Positions 55,891 through 64,000 of a DNA stretch of 64,000 nt are shown piece by piece. The DNA comes from Scardovia wiggsiae (GTDB lineage Bacteria; Actinomycetota; Actinomycetes; Actinomycetales; Bifidobacteriaceae). Made by a program: the position numbers and the translations under genes. Within the stretch, counting starts at the first letter, position 1. Every line of letters starts with the position of its first letter. Where the stretch lies: assembly GCF_051045985.1 (NCBI RefSeq), contig NZ_CP157350.1:806001-870000 (forward strand), written 5' to 3'. Below the pieces are notes generated by a model. That model worked only from the letters and a program-made list of their open reading frames with translations. It searched no databases and was not told the origin of the DNA.

Positions 55891-56655
55891 TTACCGCAGT
55901 TCAGAGAACAGGGGACCGCGTGTCAGGGAGGTCTGTACAGTTGTCTGGACATCATAGCCGTCAGGCTGTGCAGGGCGTTTAGCCTTATCCTCCAGAGGGC
56001 CGTCGCTGTCATCATCCTGCTGCGGCGCATGAGGCACAGTCATAGGGATGAGGTCGCGCGGGGCCAGCGGCTCACTGCCCCGGTCAACAACTATCTCAGA
56101 GAAAAAGTCATCGAAGACAGTTTTTTCGTCACTACCTTCCCGGGCGGCAGGGCCTGTAAAAATACCCCGGAGCATCCAGCGCGGCCCGTCTATCCCTACA
56201 ATTCGGGACACAAATTCCTTGTCTTTGACTTTGACCGGGAGGAGTACTTCAGCGCCGAAAGTGCCGTCAACTTCCTCAGCTTTTGCATTCGATTCAATAA
56301 GTTCAGAACGGATATCATCCCACAGGCCCATCGTTTTAGGCGCAGCAAAGGCTTCAAGCTCAAGGCTCGAATCGCCAACAGTAAGGGTTGCACCGATAAT
56401 GGTCTGGGTATCCCCTGTATTCTGCGCTTTCAGCCGTAACTGGGCGCCGTCAAGCGCAGGCAAATACATAGCGCCGATATCGATCATTGCATCAAAATCA
56501 GGCGCATCCTCATCGTTAATGTCCCATGGCCCGGCTGTTTTTTCGCCACTATCCCCAGGAACAGGGGCTGTTTCAGGATCTTTCGCGCTTTCTTCTGACT
56601 CAGTTTCAGGCTGCGAAGCATGCCCTTTTTTCGATTTTTTTCCAAAACCAAACAT
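55891..56655 (-). CDS. DUF3710 family protein
   Basis: This 254-residue soluble protein matches the actinobacterial DUF3710 family. A low-complexity acidic N-terminus of about 45 residues (many Glu and Asp, with KKSKKG at the very start) precedes a conserved domain. That domain contains GPWDINDEDAPDFDAMIDIGAMYLP (near residues 42-65), LWDDIRSELIESNAKA and GVDGPRWMLRGIFTGPAA-type sequence with the segment GPRWMLRGIF near 165. The function is not known. An AGGA site precedes the ATG. It is followed 19 bases later by the DUF3159 gene on the same strand, the usual pair. Confidence 0.87.
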   Translation of the reverse strand: MFGFGKKSKKGHASQPETESEESAKDPETAPVPGDSGEKTAGPWDINDEDAPDFDAMIDIGAMYLPALDGAQLRLKAQNTGDTQTIIGATLTVGDSSLELEAFAAPKTMGLWDDIRSELIESNAKAEEVDGTFGAEVLLPVKVKDKEFVSRIVGIDGPRWMLRGIFTGPAAREGSDEKTVFDDFFSEIVVDRGSEPLAPRDLIPMTVPHAPQQDDDSDGPLEDKAKRPAQPDGYDVQTTVQTSLTRGPLFSELR

Positions 56656-56740
56656 TATATTCCTATCGCTATAAGTATCTGCTACTGCTGCGTATACACT
56701 CCATAACTATAGTTCCACCCCTATAGCTCTACAGGCATGA

Positions 56741-57598
56741 TCATATATCATAAGCAACTGTCAGAGGCGCATGGTCGGACCACCGCGTGTCATAGCTGTC
56801 TGCCCGGTCGATCGTAAAACTGAGGGCTCTCCTGGCAAGCCCCGGAGTAGCGAACTGGTAATCAAGACGCCAGCCGGTATTGTTGTCGAAGGCCCGTCCG
56901 CGCTGGCTCCACCATGTGTACGGCCCCTGGATATCCCCGGCAAGGCTCCGCATCACATCAGTAAAACCGGTATCCCCAAGGAGCCTGTCCAGATAGGCAC
57001 GTTCCTCAGGAAGGAACCCCGAATTCTTTTCATTTGCCTTGGCATTCTTGATATCCGCAGGCGTATGCGCAATGTTGAAATCGCCGCACATAACCGCCTG
57101 CCTGCCGCCATTTTCGGCAACTTTTTCCAGCTCCTGCGCCCGTTCCATCATATGGTCCAGGAACCGGAATTTCTGCTTCATCTTAGCGGGGTCATCAACG
57201 TTGCCAGCATGCATATAGACATCCACAACAGTGAACCCATACCCTGAAGGCGTTGTGATATCAGCCTCTATCCATCGCCCTGTATCGACATCTTCACTCA
57301 GCCCCGCAAGCCCATACCGTTTATCAGTGATCACAAGGTCGCTGATAAGGGCCACGCCGGCACGCCCCGGGATCTTGCATACCTCATTAAGGCATCCGAC
57401 ACTGCCTGCGGCGCGCAGCCTGCCGCCGGTATAGTGCCGGGCGAAGCTCGCAAGGATCGCATCTGTATCTTTCTGCGGGGCGCGGACTTCCTGCATGCAC
57501 AGCACATCAGGCTTATGCTCGCTTACCCATGCCTCCATATTTTTCCGATACGCAGCACGGATACCGTTAACATTCGATGTTGCAACTGTAATCGCCAT
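56741..57598 (-). CDS. xth: Exodeoxyribonuclease III
   Basis: This AP endonuclease/exonuclease acts in base-excision repair, cutting 5' of abasic sites and trimming 3' blocked ends. From the ATG at 57598 (MAITVATSNVNGIR), preceded by AAGGA, it has 285 residues. The metal-binding Glu lies in CMQEVRAPQKD. The GDFNIAHTPADIKN motif and the closing SDHAPLTVAYDI carry the other catalytic residues. The frame is open for 8 codons upstream but with no better start. The signature KMKQKFRFLDHMMER is also typical. It is between DUF3710 and the peptide-binding lipoprotein on the same strand, with no obvious operon partner. Confidence 0.95.
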   Translation of the reverse strand: MAITVATSNVNGIRAAYRKNMEAWVSEHKPDVLCMQEVRAPQKDTDAILASFARHYTGGRLRAAGSVGCLNEVCKIPGRAGVALISDLVITDKRYGLAGLSEDVDTGRWIEADITTPSGYGFTVVDVYMHAGNVDDPAKMKQKFRFLDHMMERAQELEKVAENGGRQAVMCGDFNIAHTPADIKNAKANEKNSGFLPEERAYLDRLLGDTGFTDVMRSLAGDIQGPYTWWSQRGRAFDNNTGWRLDYQFATPGLARRALSFTIDRADSYDTRWSDHAPLTVAYDI

Positions 57599-57652
57599 AT
57601 GCTGTCCTTTCCTGTTTTCCAATACCTGCCGTATACCGTCCGGTACTTTTGC

Positions 57653-59359
57653 CTAGAGCAGATACCGGCTGTCCCTTCTTATCTGATAATACATGGGCAC
57701 GCCGTTTGAGTTAAGGGAAAAACCGCTGGTTGTGGCCGAACTCACACCGAAAGAATTTTTATACATCAGGGGGATACCCGGAAGCTGCTGGAGAAGGGTT
57801 TCTTCTGCGCTCTGGTAAAGGATGGAAGAAGAGCTTGCCGTGGCAGCAGTGAGTGCCTTCGACAGCATAGCTGTGAAATCGTCATCAGCATAACCGCTTA
57901 AATTGAAGCTGCCGTCAGCATTGGCGCTGTCCGTTGAGTACAGCGGTTTAAGATATTCCCAGGGGGTAAGGAAGCTGGGGTTCCATGTAATTCCCGCGAA
58001 CCCCGATATTTCCCTCCTCTTGATTTTCCCATAAAACTCCCCTGTTGAGGGGACAGCAGCAAGCTCCACTTTTACGCCGAGCACGTCCTTAAGCTGCCGG
58101 GCGATGGAATCATACAGAGCCTTATTATCTGCCTGCGCATCATACGAGATGCGTATAGCATCATCGCTGCCCCACGGCCTGATGCTGTCTGCCTTAGCCC
58201 ATAAAGCCCTGGCCTGAGCCTTACTGTATGTAAAAACCTCGCTGCCGCTTAAGCTGTCGGTATACGCTGCAATCCCAGGGCTCAGGAAATCTGTTGCAGG
58301 CAAAGCCAGGTTTGGCATAGTGTCAGAGATCAGTGATGTACGCTTCAATGCGCGGGATATAGCCTGCCTGCGCAGAAGCCCTTCATCATCAAATCCGAAA
58401 TGGGGATAATCCTGCGAGACCATAAGCATCTGGATACGCGAACCCGACCCGTTAACCGCGATGGCCTTCTTATCAGACGCAAACGTCTTGTATTTATTTC
58501 CGGGGACGGTATCAAGGACATCAAGCTTCCCGTCCTGCAGATCTCTGTACGCCTTCCGGCTGTCCGAATAGAAAATGAATCTGATGCCGTCATTCCGTGC
58601 AGAATTTACAGAATGATAGTTCAGATGAGGGATAAGCGTCATACTCTGAGGGTGCCCCAACGGATCCCAATACCACAGCCGATAGGGGCCGTTACCGACA
58701 GGGGCCTTTTCGAAGCCTGACGGATCGGCATAGAACGACTGCGGAAGCGGATAGAAAGCCCTGTGCGCAAGCATGCTGATAAAAGTCAGGCAGGGTTTGC
58801 TGAGTTCAATAGTAAAAGTCGTATCATCGATAATATTCAGGCCGGAAAGCTGCGCGTCATCAGCAATATCGCTTCTCCTCAAATCATCATACCCGCTGAT
58901 CAGCGACAGATACCCTGCGTTAGGCTGATGGTGGCGGATATTTGCCTCGTAGCTCCATGCTTTTGTAAAAGATTCAGAGGTCACATTTGTGCCGTCGCTG
59001 AAAGCCATATCCGGACGGAGGGTGACTGTAAACTGCGTATAATCGTCGTTAGGCTCAATAGATACTGCGGCATCATAATGCCACTTCCCGCTGCTGTCAT
59101 TGGATACAAGGCCGGCGAACAGGAGATCTGTTATCCGGGTGCTTGAGCCGTCTTGTGCCTTGCCCGGAGTTATGGCGTCTACAGGCCATGTATTATAAGC
59201 AGTGATAATTTTAGAAAGATCAGTATTCCGGGCGCCTCCTGGCGGTGACGGCACTGCAGCGGTACTGTTCCCGCATCCGCCCAGGCCAATGCATAAAACC
59301 GCTGCACATAAGGATGCAATGCCCGCATGCCAACGCTTTATACGCCTGTGAACAGCCAT
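57653..59359 (-). CDS. Oligopeptide ABC transporter substrate-binding lipoprotein (family 5)
   Basis: This is a membrane-anchored binding protein of the OppA/DppA type, about 568 residues. The N-terminus has a basic start (VHRRIKRWH), a hydrophobic helix and the lipobox LGGC near residue 29, and the mature part is Ser/Gly-rich. The signature block near the N-terminus (SNDSSGKWHYDAAVSIEPNDDYTQFTVTLRPDMAFSDGTNVT) is family 5, and later segments such as FEKAPVGNGPYRLWYW fit. The ATG at 59359 is chosen because it follows a GGGGGC run; an upstream TTG at 59377 is weaker. No permease or ATPase genes lie beside it, so it is an orphan binding protein here. Its ligand may be a peptide. Confidence 0.92.
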   Translation of the reverse strand: MAVHRRIKRWHAGIASLCAAVLCIGLGGCGNSTAAVPSPPGGARNTDLSKIITAYNTWPVDAITPGKAQDGSSTRITDLLFAGLVSNDSSGKWHYDAAVSIEPNDDYTQFTVTLRPDMAFSDGTNVTSESFTKAWSYEANIRHHQPNAGYLSLISGYDDLRRSDIADDAQLSGLNIIDDTTFTIELSKPCLTFISMLAHRAFYPLPQSFYADPSGFEKAPVGNGPYRLWYWDPLGHPQSMTLIPHLNYHSVNSARNDGIRFIFYSDSRKAYRDLQDGKLDVLDTVPGNKYKTFASDKKAIAVNGSGSRIQMLMVSQDYPHFGFDDEGLLRRQAISRALKRTSLISDTMPNLALPATDFLSPGIAAYTDSLSGSEVFTYSKAQARALWAKADSIRPWGSDDAIRISYDAQADNKALYDSIARQLKDVLGVKVELAAVPSTGEFYGKIKRREISGFAGITWNPSFLTPWEYLKPLYSTDSANADGSFNLSGYADDDFTAMLSKALTAATASSSSILYQSAEETLLQQLPGIPLMYKNSFGVSSATTSGFSLNSNGVPMYYQIRRDSRYLL

Positions 59360-59480
59360 CTGATATGCCCCCTGCAATTTCGCCTATACCTGTAATGGCT
59401 CCATTCCTATACCCTACAAGGATATAGGTCTGCTCCAACAAAGGGGCCGCACCGTGCCGCCCAATGGCCTTTTATCATGA

Positions 59481-60539
59481 TCATGCCCGCGGGAATGCCT
59501 GTTCGTATTTGCGTGTCAGCTGTTCCATGGAAACATGGGTATAACGCTGTGTAGTCGCAAGAGAAGAATGGCCCAGCATTTCCTGGACTTCACGCAGGTC
59601 AGCCCCGCCGTCGAGAAGATGTGTTGCAGCTGAATGGCGCAGGGCATGCGGGCTGATATCAGGGACACCGGCCTGATGCGCAAGCTTATGGACTATATCC
59701 CTTACCTGACGCTGATTGATCCTCCCGCCCCGTTCGCCGAGGAATACAGCTTCACCGGCATCCTGGACAGAACCCTTGCCGTCGGCTTTATGCCTGTCCC
59801 CGGATCCGGCAGATCGTGCGTTCCCTGCCTGACGGCGTGCTGCAAGCAGCCTGCGCCCTTCAGCGAGCCATCTGTCCAGGGCCCTGCAGGCAGGCACTCC
59901 GAAAGGAACCACCCGCTGCTTGTTCCCCTTGCCTGTGACGCGGAGGGTACGGGAAGAGAAATCAATATCAGTCAGATCAAGGCCTGCAAGTTCTGCGACC
60001 CGGATCCCTGTGGCATACAGGAGTTCGATAATGGCATCATTGCGAAGGAAAAGTGCCCCAGCTTTCGGATCATCAGCTCTGCTCGGACTTTCCCCCTCCC
60101 TGCTGCGGCCACTGCCGGCCGCCTGCGCCTGGCTGTTCCCTGCGCGGCCTGCAGACGGTTCCTCCCCCGATACTTTCATAAGCTCATCAGCCTGTTTCTT
60201 CGTCAATACTGCGGGAAGCGTTTTCGGAAGTTTAGGAGTCCCCAGGTCCTGTGCAGGGTTTGACTGCAGCAGCCCATGGGTATAAAGGTACTCAAAAAAC
60301 CCGCGTACAGAAACTATTTTGCGCGCCAGGGATGATCTGGCAACATTCCTTGATTCATATGCCATCCACATACGCAGCCCATCGCTGCTGACAGCCTTTA
60401 TATCCGTTATCCCATGGAGGAAAAGGAAATGGAGGCACTGTTCAGTATCCTTGCGGTACGACTTGACAGTATTAGCACTCAGCCCCCTGTTCCTGGCCAG
60501 ATAGCCTGTATATTTGCCCAGTATCGGCTCATACCACAT
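59481..60539 (-). CDS. xerC: Tyrosine recombinase XerC
   Basis: XerC resolves chromosome dimers at dif together with XerD and FtsK. The 352-residue protein has an N-terminal SAM-like DNA-binding domain (about 1-105) and a catalytic domain. The active residues are all present: Arg180, Lys204, His298, Arg301, His324 and the nucleophile Tyr333, in HALRHSAATHLLDGGADL and LGHSSLATTQRYTHVS. Two low-complexity insertions lengthen it compared with the usual 300 residues, at about 126-160 and 236-262, both rich in Gly, Ser, Ala and Arg. It is a single gene on the minus strand. Placement among XerC rather than XerD rests on the family's EVQEMLGHSSLATTQRYTHVS sequence. Confidence 0.92.
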   Translation of the reverse strand: MWYEPILGKYTGYLARNRGLSANTVKSYRKDTEQCLHFLFLHGITDIKAVSSDGLRMWMAYESRNVARSSLARKIVSVRGFFEYLYTHGLLQSNPAQDLGTPKLPKTLPAVLTKKQADELMKVSGEEPSAGRAGNSQAQAAGSGRSREGESPSRADDPKAGALFLRNDAIIELLYATGIRVAELAGLDLTDIDFSSRTLRVTGKGNKQRVVPFGVPACRALDRWLAEGRRLLAARRQAGNARSAGSGDRHKADGKGSVQDAGEAVFLGERGGRINQRQVRDIVHKLAHQAGVPDISPHALRHSAATHLLDGGADLREVQEMLGHSSLATTQRYTHVSMEQLTRKYEQAFPRA

Positions 60540-60781
60540 ATCAGTCCCCCTGCCTGCAGTCCGCGCATTACATCCTTTGTGCTGATTTTACCGCGGCCTG
60601 TAAATGCCCTGACTCCCATAGCATATTAATTTGCAAATGCTCCCAATTGCGGTACCTGTGCTGATCCCGGACAGATACGCTGAGCGCTTCGGATAAAACA
60701 ACTGGCAGTGCGGCGCAGATATCAACGGGCGGAAGCAGATATGGCTCTAAGCTGATATAAGCGGATCCAGCTTGTTGATTA
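60540..60781. other. Intergenic spacer upstream of xerC, no gene seen
   Basis: This stretch lies between the divergent xerC and the small gene at 60817. It should hold the xerC promoter on the minus strand. I see no open frame of note, no tRNA and no convincing hairpin. Confidence 0.4.
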
Positions 60782-60810
60782 TTGAGTTCCGTATGGCAGC
60801 ACTATACAAT
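60782..60810 (+). promoter_or_regulatory. Leaderless promoter, -35 TTGAGT and -10 TACAAT
   Basis: TTGAGT (60782-60787) and TACAAT (60805-60810) are exactly 17 bases apart. The -10 box ends 6 bases before the ATG at 60817. This fixes the start of the following small gene. Confidence 0.7.
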
Positions 60811-60816
60811 GAGGAT

Positions 60817-61083
60817 ATGCTTCCTTCCTATATACCTTCCGGCTCCAGGATCGTTGTACGCATTGCTGACGGCATCGATGAACACAGCGGCCGCCGGCAA
60901 TACAGGGATTTTATCGGGCATGCCGTCAGCTGGGACGGAACTGAGCTGAACCTGCATCGCGATGCTTCAGCGAATGGGAGCAGGCCTGCTGAAGATATCG
61001 TTATACCGGCGCGGACAATAGTGCGTATGAAGCCTGTACCTGAAAGGCGGCATCTGTCAGCGGACGCCCCGGGAAGGCTCTGA
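60817..61083 (+). CDS. Conserved small protein, possibly DUF6725
   Basis: This is an 88-residue soluble protein. From the ATG at 60817 it reads LPSYIPSGSRIVVRIADGID, then RDFIGHAVSWDGTELNLHRD, and ends with IVIPARTIVRMKPVPERR. The pattern of short beta strands suggests a small barrel-like fold, reminiscent of the N-terminal part of some conserved bifidobacterial proteins; I recall a family called DUF6725, but the assignment is not certain. The start is decided by the leaderless promoter; an open frame runs upstream to 60772 but its ATG at 60793 lies between the -35 and -10 boxes. Its 3' end overlaps the end of the opposite gene by 27 bases. Confidence 0.75.
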   Translation: MLPSYIPSGSRIVVRIADGIDEHSGRRQYRDFIGHAVSWDGTELNLHRDASANGSRPAEDIVIPARTIVRMKPVPERRHLSADAPGRL

Positions 61084-61620
61084 TCCCTGCATCCCCCGGC
61101 GGACAGCCCTGGACACCCCGACAGTAAACCAGCGTGCAGGGAAAAACGCAAGGATAACCTGTACAATAATGATCCCGTACAGCCACCATTGCCACACGTG
61201 CTGGGACGCATATGTAACAAACGCAGGGCTGGCTACGGCAACCAGTGCCGAAGATGTTTTCTGCAGGATTGCAAGCCCCCATGCTGTACCGCAGGCGAAT
61301 ATGAAATGGAGGATGAGCCCGGCATACCCTGAGCGCGCACGCGCTGACCATGCCGAAGCTGTAACTATAAGAAGGGACAGCACAGCACCGTAAGGGATGC
61401 TGTTCGCAGCACCCATGCGGTGCGATACTGTGCCGATACATGCAACGGCCGCACCGGTAACGCATGCTGCAAGAAGCCGCAGCCATACCGGCCACTGATA
61501 GGTCATTGGAAGGTCATGGCCGGCAGCAGTAACAGTACCATCCGGAAAAACAGCATACCGTCCCTGCTCTGAGGGCTTACCCTCAGGCTCCGGCATTACA
61601 GGTCCTGTAAGACGTTCCAT
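61057..61620 (-). CDS. Hypothetical four-pass membrane protein
   Basis: I do not recognise a named family. The protein of about 187 residues has a polar N-terminal tail of about 45 residues (with QGRYAVFPDGTVTAAGHDL), then four hydrophobic segments near residues 45-66, 75-91, 99-117 and 142-163 (counted from the ATG at 61620), and an Arg-rich tail. Both ends should be cytoplasmic. The start is uncertain between a TTG at 61632 and the ATG at 61620. It overlaps the end of the small gene on the plus strand by 27 bases and lies upstream of xerC on the same strand, though about 520 bases away. Confidence 0.7.
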   Translation of the reverse strand: MERLTGPVMPEPEGKPSEQGRYAVFPDGTVTAAGHDLPMTYQWPVWLRLLAACVTGAAVACIGTVSHRMGAANSIPYGAVLSLLIVTASAWSARARSGYAGLILHFIFACGTAWGLAILQKTSSALVAVASPAFVTYASQHVWQWWLYGIIIVQVILAFFPARWFTVGVSRAVRRGMQGSEPSRGVR

Positions 61621-61684
61621 CTGATATTCCAATACTTCCCAATGCCGGCTCTTTTACTGCCGGCCTGTCAGTTATTCCATTTTA

Positions 61685-63613
61685 TCAGTTGCTGCTGTTT
61701 TTAGACTGGCGGCGCTTTTGCGCATTCCATTTATACCACTGCTCGCGGTCAAGGATAATTTTGCGCACACGGACAGATTCAGGGGTCACTTCAACGCATT
61801 CGTCTTCATTCGCAAAATCCAGAGATTCCTCAAGGCTCATCTGGATCGGAGGTGTCAAAGTCTCCAGGACATCTGCCGTTGCAGAACGCATATTCGTCAT
61901 GTGCTTTTCCAGGGTAACATTGATATCCATATCACCGGGCTTACTGCACACCCCTACTACCTGTCCCTCATACACAGGGCTCTGCGGTTCAACGAAGAAA
62001 TTGCCGCGCGCCTGCAGGCGCTGCATTGCATAAGGGCTTGCCTTGCCCTGCCTGTCTGAGACCATAGAGCCGTTCTGGCGGATACTGATCTCGCCCGCCC
62101 ATGGCTGGTATCCCGCTGAGATCGAAGAAGCGATACCGGTCCCGCGCGTACTGGACAGCAGCTGGGTACGGAACCCGATAAGCCCGCGTGACGGGACTGT
62201 GAACTGCATGCGCACCCATCCGGAGCCATGGTTCGACATAGCTTCCATGCGCCCTTTGCGTGACGCCATAAGCTGCGTTACAGCCCCCATATACTCTTCA
62301 GGCACATCAATAGTCGTATTCTCAAACGGTTCATTGACTTTGCCGTCAACCGTTTTCGTGACGACCTGCGGACGCCCGACAGTAAGCTCATACCCTTCAC
62401 GGCGCATCTCTTCAGCAAGTACAGCAAGAGCCAGTTCACCGCGTCCGCGCACCTCCCACGCATCCGGGCGGTCTGTAGGGCACACCTGGATGGATACGTT
62501 ACCGATAAGCTCGCGGTCAAGCCGGTCTTTGATCATACGCGCTGTCAGTTTATGGTCTTTGCCCTCAGTCCCGGCAAGAGGCGAATTATTCGTCCCAAAT
62601 GTCATGGAGATAGCAGGCTCATCTACGTGGATAAGGGGCATTGGCTGAGGGTTTTCCGGATCGACTATAGTTTCGCCGATCATGATATCTGTTACGCCCG
62701 CGACAGCAACGATATCCCCCGGCCCTGCTTCTTCGGCAGGCTCGCGGTCAAGCCCGTTCGTACGCAGGATCTCGGTTAAACGGAAATTCTCTATAGAACC
62801 GTCAACACGGGAAAGCCCATAACTCCTGCCCTTTTCAAGAGTCCCATTGTATATGCGTACCAGCCCAAGACGGCCCAGGTAATCCGATGAATCTATATTG
62901 GTCACATGTGCCTGTAAAGGCGCCCCTTCGGTATATTCAGGCGCAGGTATATTTTCAATAACCGACTCGAATAACGGTTCCAGGCTGTCGCCGGCAGGGA
63001 TACTGCCGTCTGCAGGCTGTTCGCCGGACGCAATGCCCGCTTTAGCCGCACAGTACAGGACAGGCAGATCAAGCAGGGAATCGATATCAAGGTCTACGCC
63101 TTCTTCTACAACGTCCTGGGCAAGGCCAAGCAGGAGATCAGTAGTCTCGCTGACAACTTCAGATATCCTTGAGTCGGGCCTGTCTGTCTTATTGATGACC
63201 AGGATCACGGGGAGCTTAGCTTCCAGCGCCTTGCGAAGGACGAAGCGGGTCTGGGGCAGAGGGCCTTCAGAAGCATCTACAAGCAGGAGGACGCCATCTA
63301 CCATGGAGATACCGCGTTCCACTTCCCCGCCGAAATCCGCATGCCCCGGAGTATCAACAACGTTGATAGTGATGCCGTCAGGCTGCCCCACTTTTGCCGC
63401 CAGGGGCCCTGTGTATCTGATGGCCGTATTCTTGGCCAAAATGGTGATACCTTTTTCACGCTCAATATCACCGGAATCCATAACCCGGTCGGGGACTTCC
63501 TCCCGTTCTGAAAAAACGTGCGCCTGCTGAAGCATGGCATTAACGAGAGTCGTTTTGCCATGGTCAACGTGGGCAACGATTGCAACATTACGGATATCAG
63601 AACGAGTTACCAT
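61685..63613 (-). CDS. typA: Ribosome-associated GTPase TypA/BipA
   Basis: TypA is a translational GTPase related to elongation factor G that helps ribosome assembly and stress adaptation. The 642-residue protein has the G1 loop AHVDHGKTTLVNAML, G3 DTPGHADFGGEVERG and G4 NKTDRPDSR. Switch I lies in the REKGITILAKNTA segment. Domain II, the EF-G-like domains III and V, and the TypA-specific C-terminal domain (about 490-640) follow; the tail NAQKRRQSKNSSN is basic. An AAGGGAAAT sequence precedes the ATG. It is followed 52 bases later on the same strand by the small membrane protein. Confidence 0.97.
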   Translation of the reverse strand: MVTRSDIRNVAIVAHVDHGKTTLVNAMLQQAHVFSEREEVPDRVMDSGDIEREKGITILAKNTAIRYTGPLAAKVGQPDGITINVVDTPGHADFGGEVERGISMVDGVLLLVDASEGPLPQTRFVLRKALEAKLPVILVINKTDRPDSRISEVVSETTDLLLGLAQDVVEEGVDLDIDSLLDLPVLYCAAKAGIASGEQPADGSIPAGDSLEPLFESVIENIPAPEYTEGAPLQAHVTNIDSSDYLGRLGLVRIYNGTLEKGRSYGLSRVDGSIENFRLTEILRTNGLDREPAEEAGPGDIVAVAGVTDIMIGETIVDPENPQPMPLIHVDEPAISMTFGTNNSPLAGTEGKDHKLTARMIKDRLDRELIGNVSIQVCPTDRPDAWEVRGRGELALAVLAEEMRREGYELTVGRPQVVTKTVDGKVNEPFENTTIDVPEEYMGAVTQLMASRKGRMEAMSNHGSGWVRMQFTVPSRGLIGFRTQLLSSTRGTGIASSISAGYQPWAGEISIRQNGSMVSDRQGKASPYAMQRLQARGNFFVEPQSPVYEGQVVGVCSKPGDMDINVTLEKHMTNMRSATADVLETLTPPIQMSLEESLDFANEDECVEVTPESVRVRKIILDREQWYKWNAQKRRQSKNSSN

Positions 63614-63748
63614 ATTTCCCTTACCTGCTACTTACCTGTTTATTCCTATATCGTGCTTACAGTTATCTGGTGTATTCTGTATGGCATGCGCCAAGCTCAA
63701 AACCAAAGAAAAGGATACAGTCGGCACCTGACAGGCATAGCTTTTCTT

Positions 63749-64000
63749 CTAAACTGAACTGCCTCTCTCCTGTTCGGCTGCACTTACTGATTCGCTGACC
63801 GTCTGCGGAAGGAAAGGCGCCAGCGAAGGCAGTTCGGAAAGGGACCGGATACCCATTTTATCAAGGAAAAGCCCGGATGTAACGAGCAGGGCTGCGCGTG
63901 ATTCCTCATCCTCCCCGTGTTCCCGGATAAGCCCGCGCACGGTAAGGGAACGGATCACCCCGTCCGAGCTGACCCCGCGTATCGCTGTTATCTGAGCCCT
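63749..64000 (-). CDS. scpB: Segregation and condensation protein B (C-terminal end, cut by window edge)
   Basis: Only the last 83 codons lie in the window; the gene runs off the right edge. They read RAQITAIRGVSSDGVIRSLT at the edge, then VRGLIREHGEDEESRAALLV and TSGLFLDKMGIRSLSELPSL, which is the second winged-helix domain of ScpB. ScpB joins ScpA and SMC in the chromosome-condensing complex. It precedes typA on the same strand with a gap of 135 bases. Confidence 0.93.
   Translation of the reverse strand, partial: RAQITAIRGVSSDGVIRSLTVRGLIREHGEDEESRAALLVTSGLFLDKMGIRSLSELPSLAPFLPQTVSESVSAAEQERGSSV

Noticed and set aside
1..64000. tRNA, rRNA, CRISPR arrays and intact insertion sequences
   Set aside because: Reading both strands for T-loop signatures, direct-repeat arrays and transposase frames showed none that held up; a covariance-model scan could still find a missed tRNA.

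Overview
The window reads as a core chromosomal segment of an actinomycete, most likely a member of the Bifidobacteriaceae. The evidence is the actinobacterial marker set (SepH, DUF3046, DUF3159, DUF3710, DUF4192, DUF4193, DUF349 and DUF3516-type helicase proteins), the order ftsK-pgsA-cinA-clgR-DUF3046-recA-recX, an actinobacterial SOS box before recA, a lysine-rich SigA, and several leaderless-type starts. By eye base composition is about half GC, lower than most bifidobacteria, so a low-GC genus of the family is possible. The family assignment is inference from protein recognition, not from a search.

Layout. 1-4.8 kb: carB (cut by the left edge), carA and a DExH helicase. 5.0-6.1 kb: a LytTR regulator with a DUF3021 membrane partner, closed by a perfect 16-bp stem terminator. 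6.2-13.4 kb: aspS, hisS, a DUF349 protein and the long bifunctional Rel. 13.5-15.6 kb: dut, DUF4193 and sepH. 15.6-25 kb: a type I phosphodiesterase, the second type II topoisomerase (parC, parE), the primary sigma factor and DUF4192. 24.7-29.6 kb: a polyprenyl diphosphate synthase, a PASTA-domain Ser/Thr kinase, an acyltransferase and a small membrane protein. 29.6-35 kb: a ROK sugar kinase, secA, long-form hpf and the RNase P RNA gene. 35-45.8 kb: recX, recA, DUF3046, clgR, cinA, pgsA, ftsK, miaA, miaB and a small alarmone synthetase. 46-52 kb: a BI-1 family protein, a DMT exporter, a P-type ATPase, an unknown lipoprotein and a DUF1304 protein.

52.1-53.8 kb is the one clearly accessory and damaged patch. 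It holds a 5'-truncated amidohydrolase, a GNAT acetyltransferase broken by a one-base frameshift, and an AT-rich remnant that reads, in pieces, as the C-terminal tail of a Firmicutes-type 23S rRNA (uracil-C5)-methyltransferase. That remnant sits directly behind the host's own gene of that family. This looks like the scar of a foreign insertion or recombination at the 3' end of the methyltransferase gene, and is the most interesting feature here. 53.7-64 kb returns to core genes: the methyltransferase, DUF3159, DUF3710, exonuclease III, an oligopeptide-binding lipoprotein, xerC, two small proteins, typA and the end of scpB.

Functionally the window is dominated by housekeeping: translation (aspS, hisS, typA, miaA/B, hpf, rnpB), chromosome maintenance (recA/X, ftsK, xerC, parC/E, scpB), stringent response (two (p)ppGpp enzymes) and transcription (sigA, clgR). 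No CRISPR array, rRNA, tRNA or intact insertion sequence was seen.
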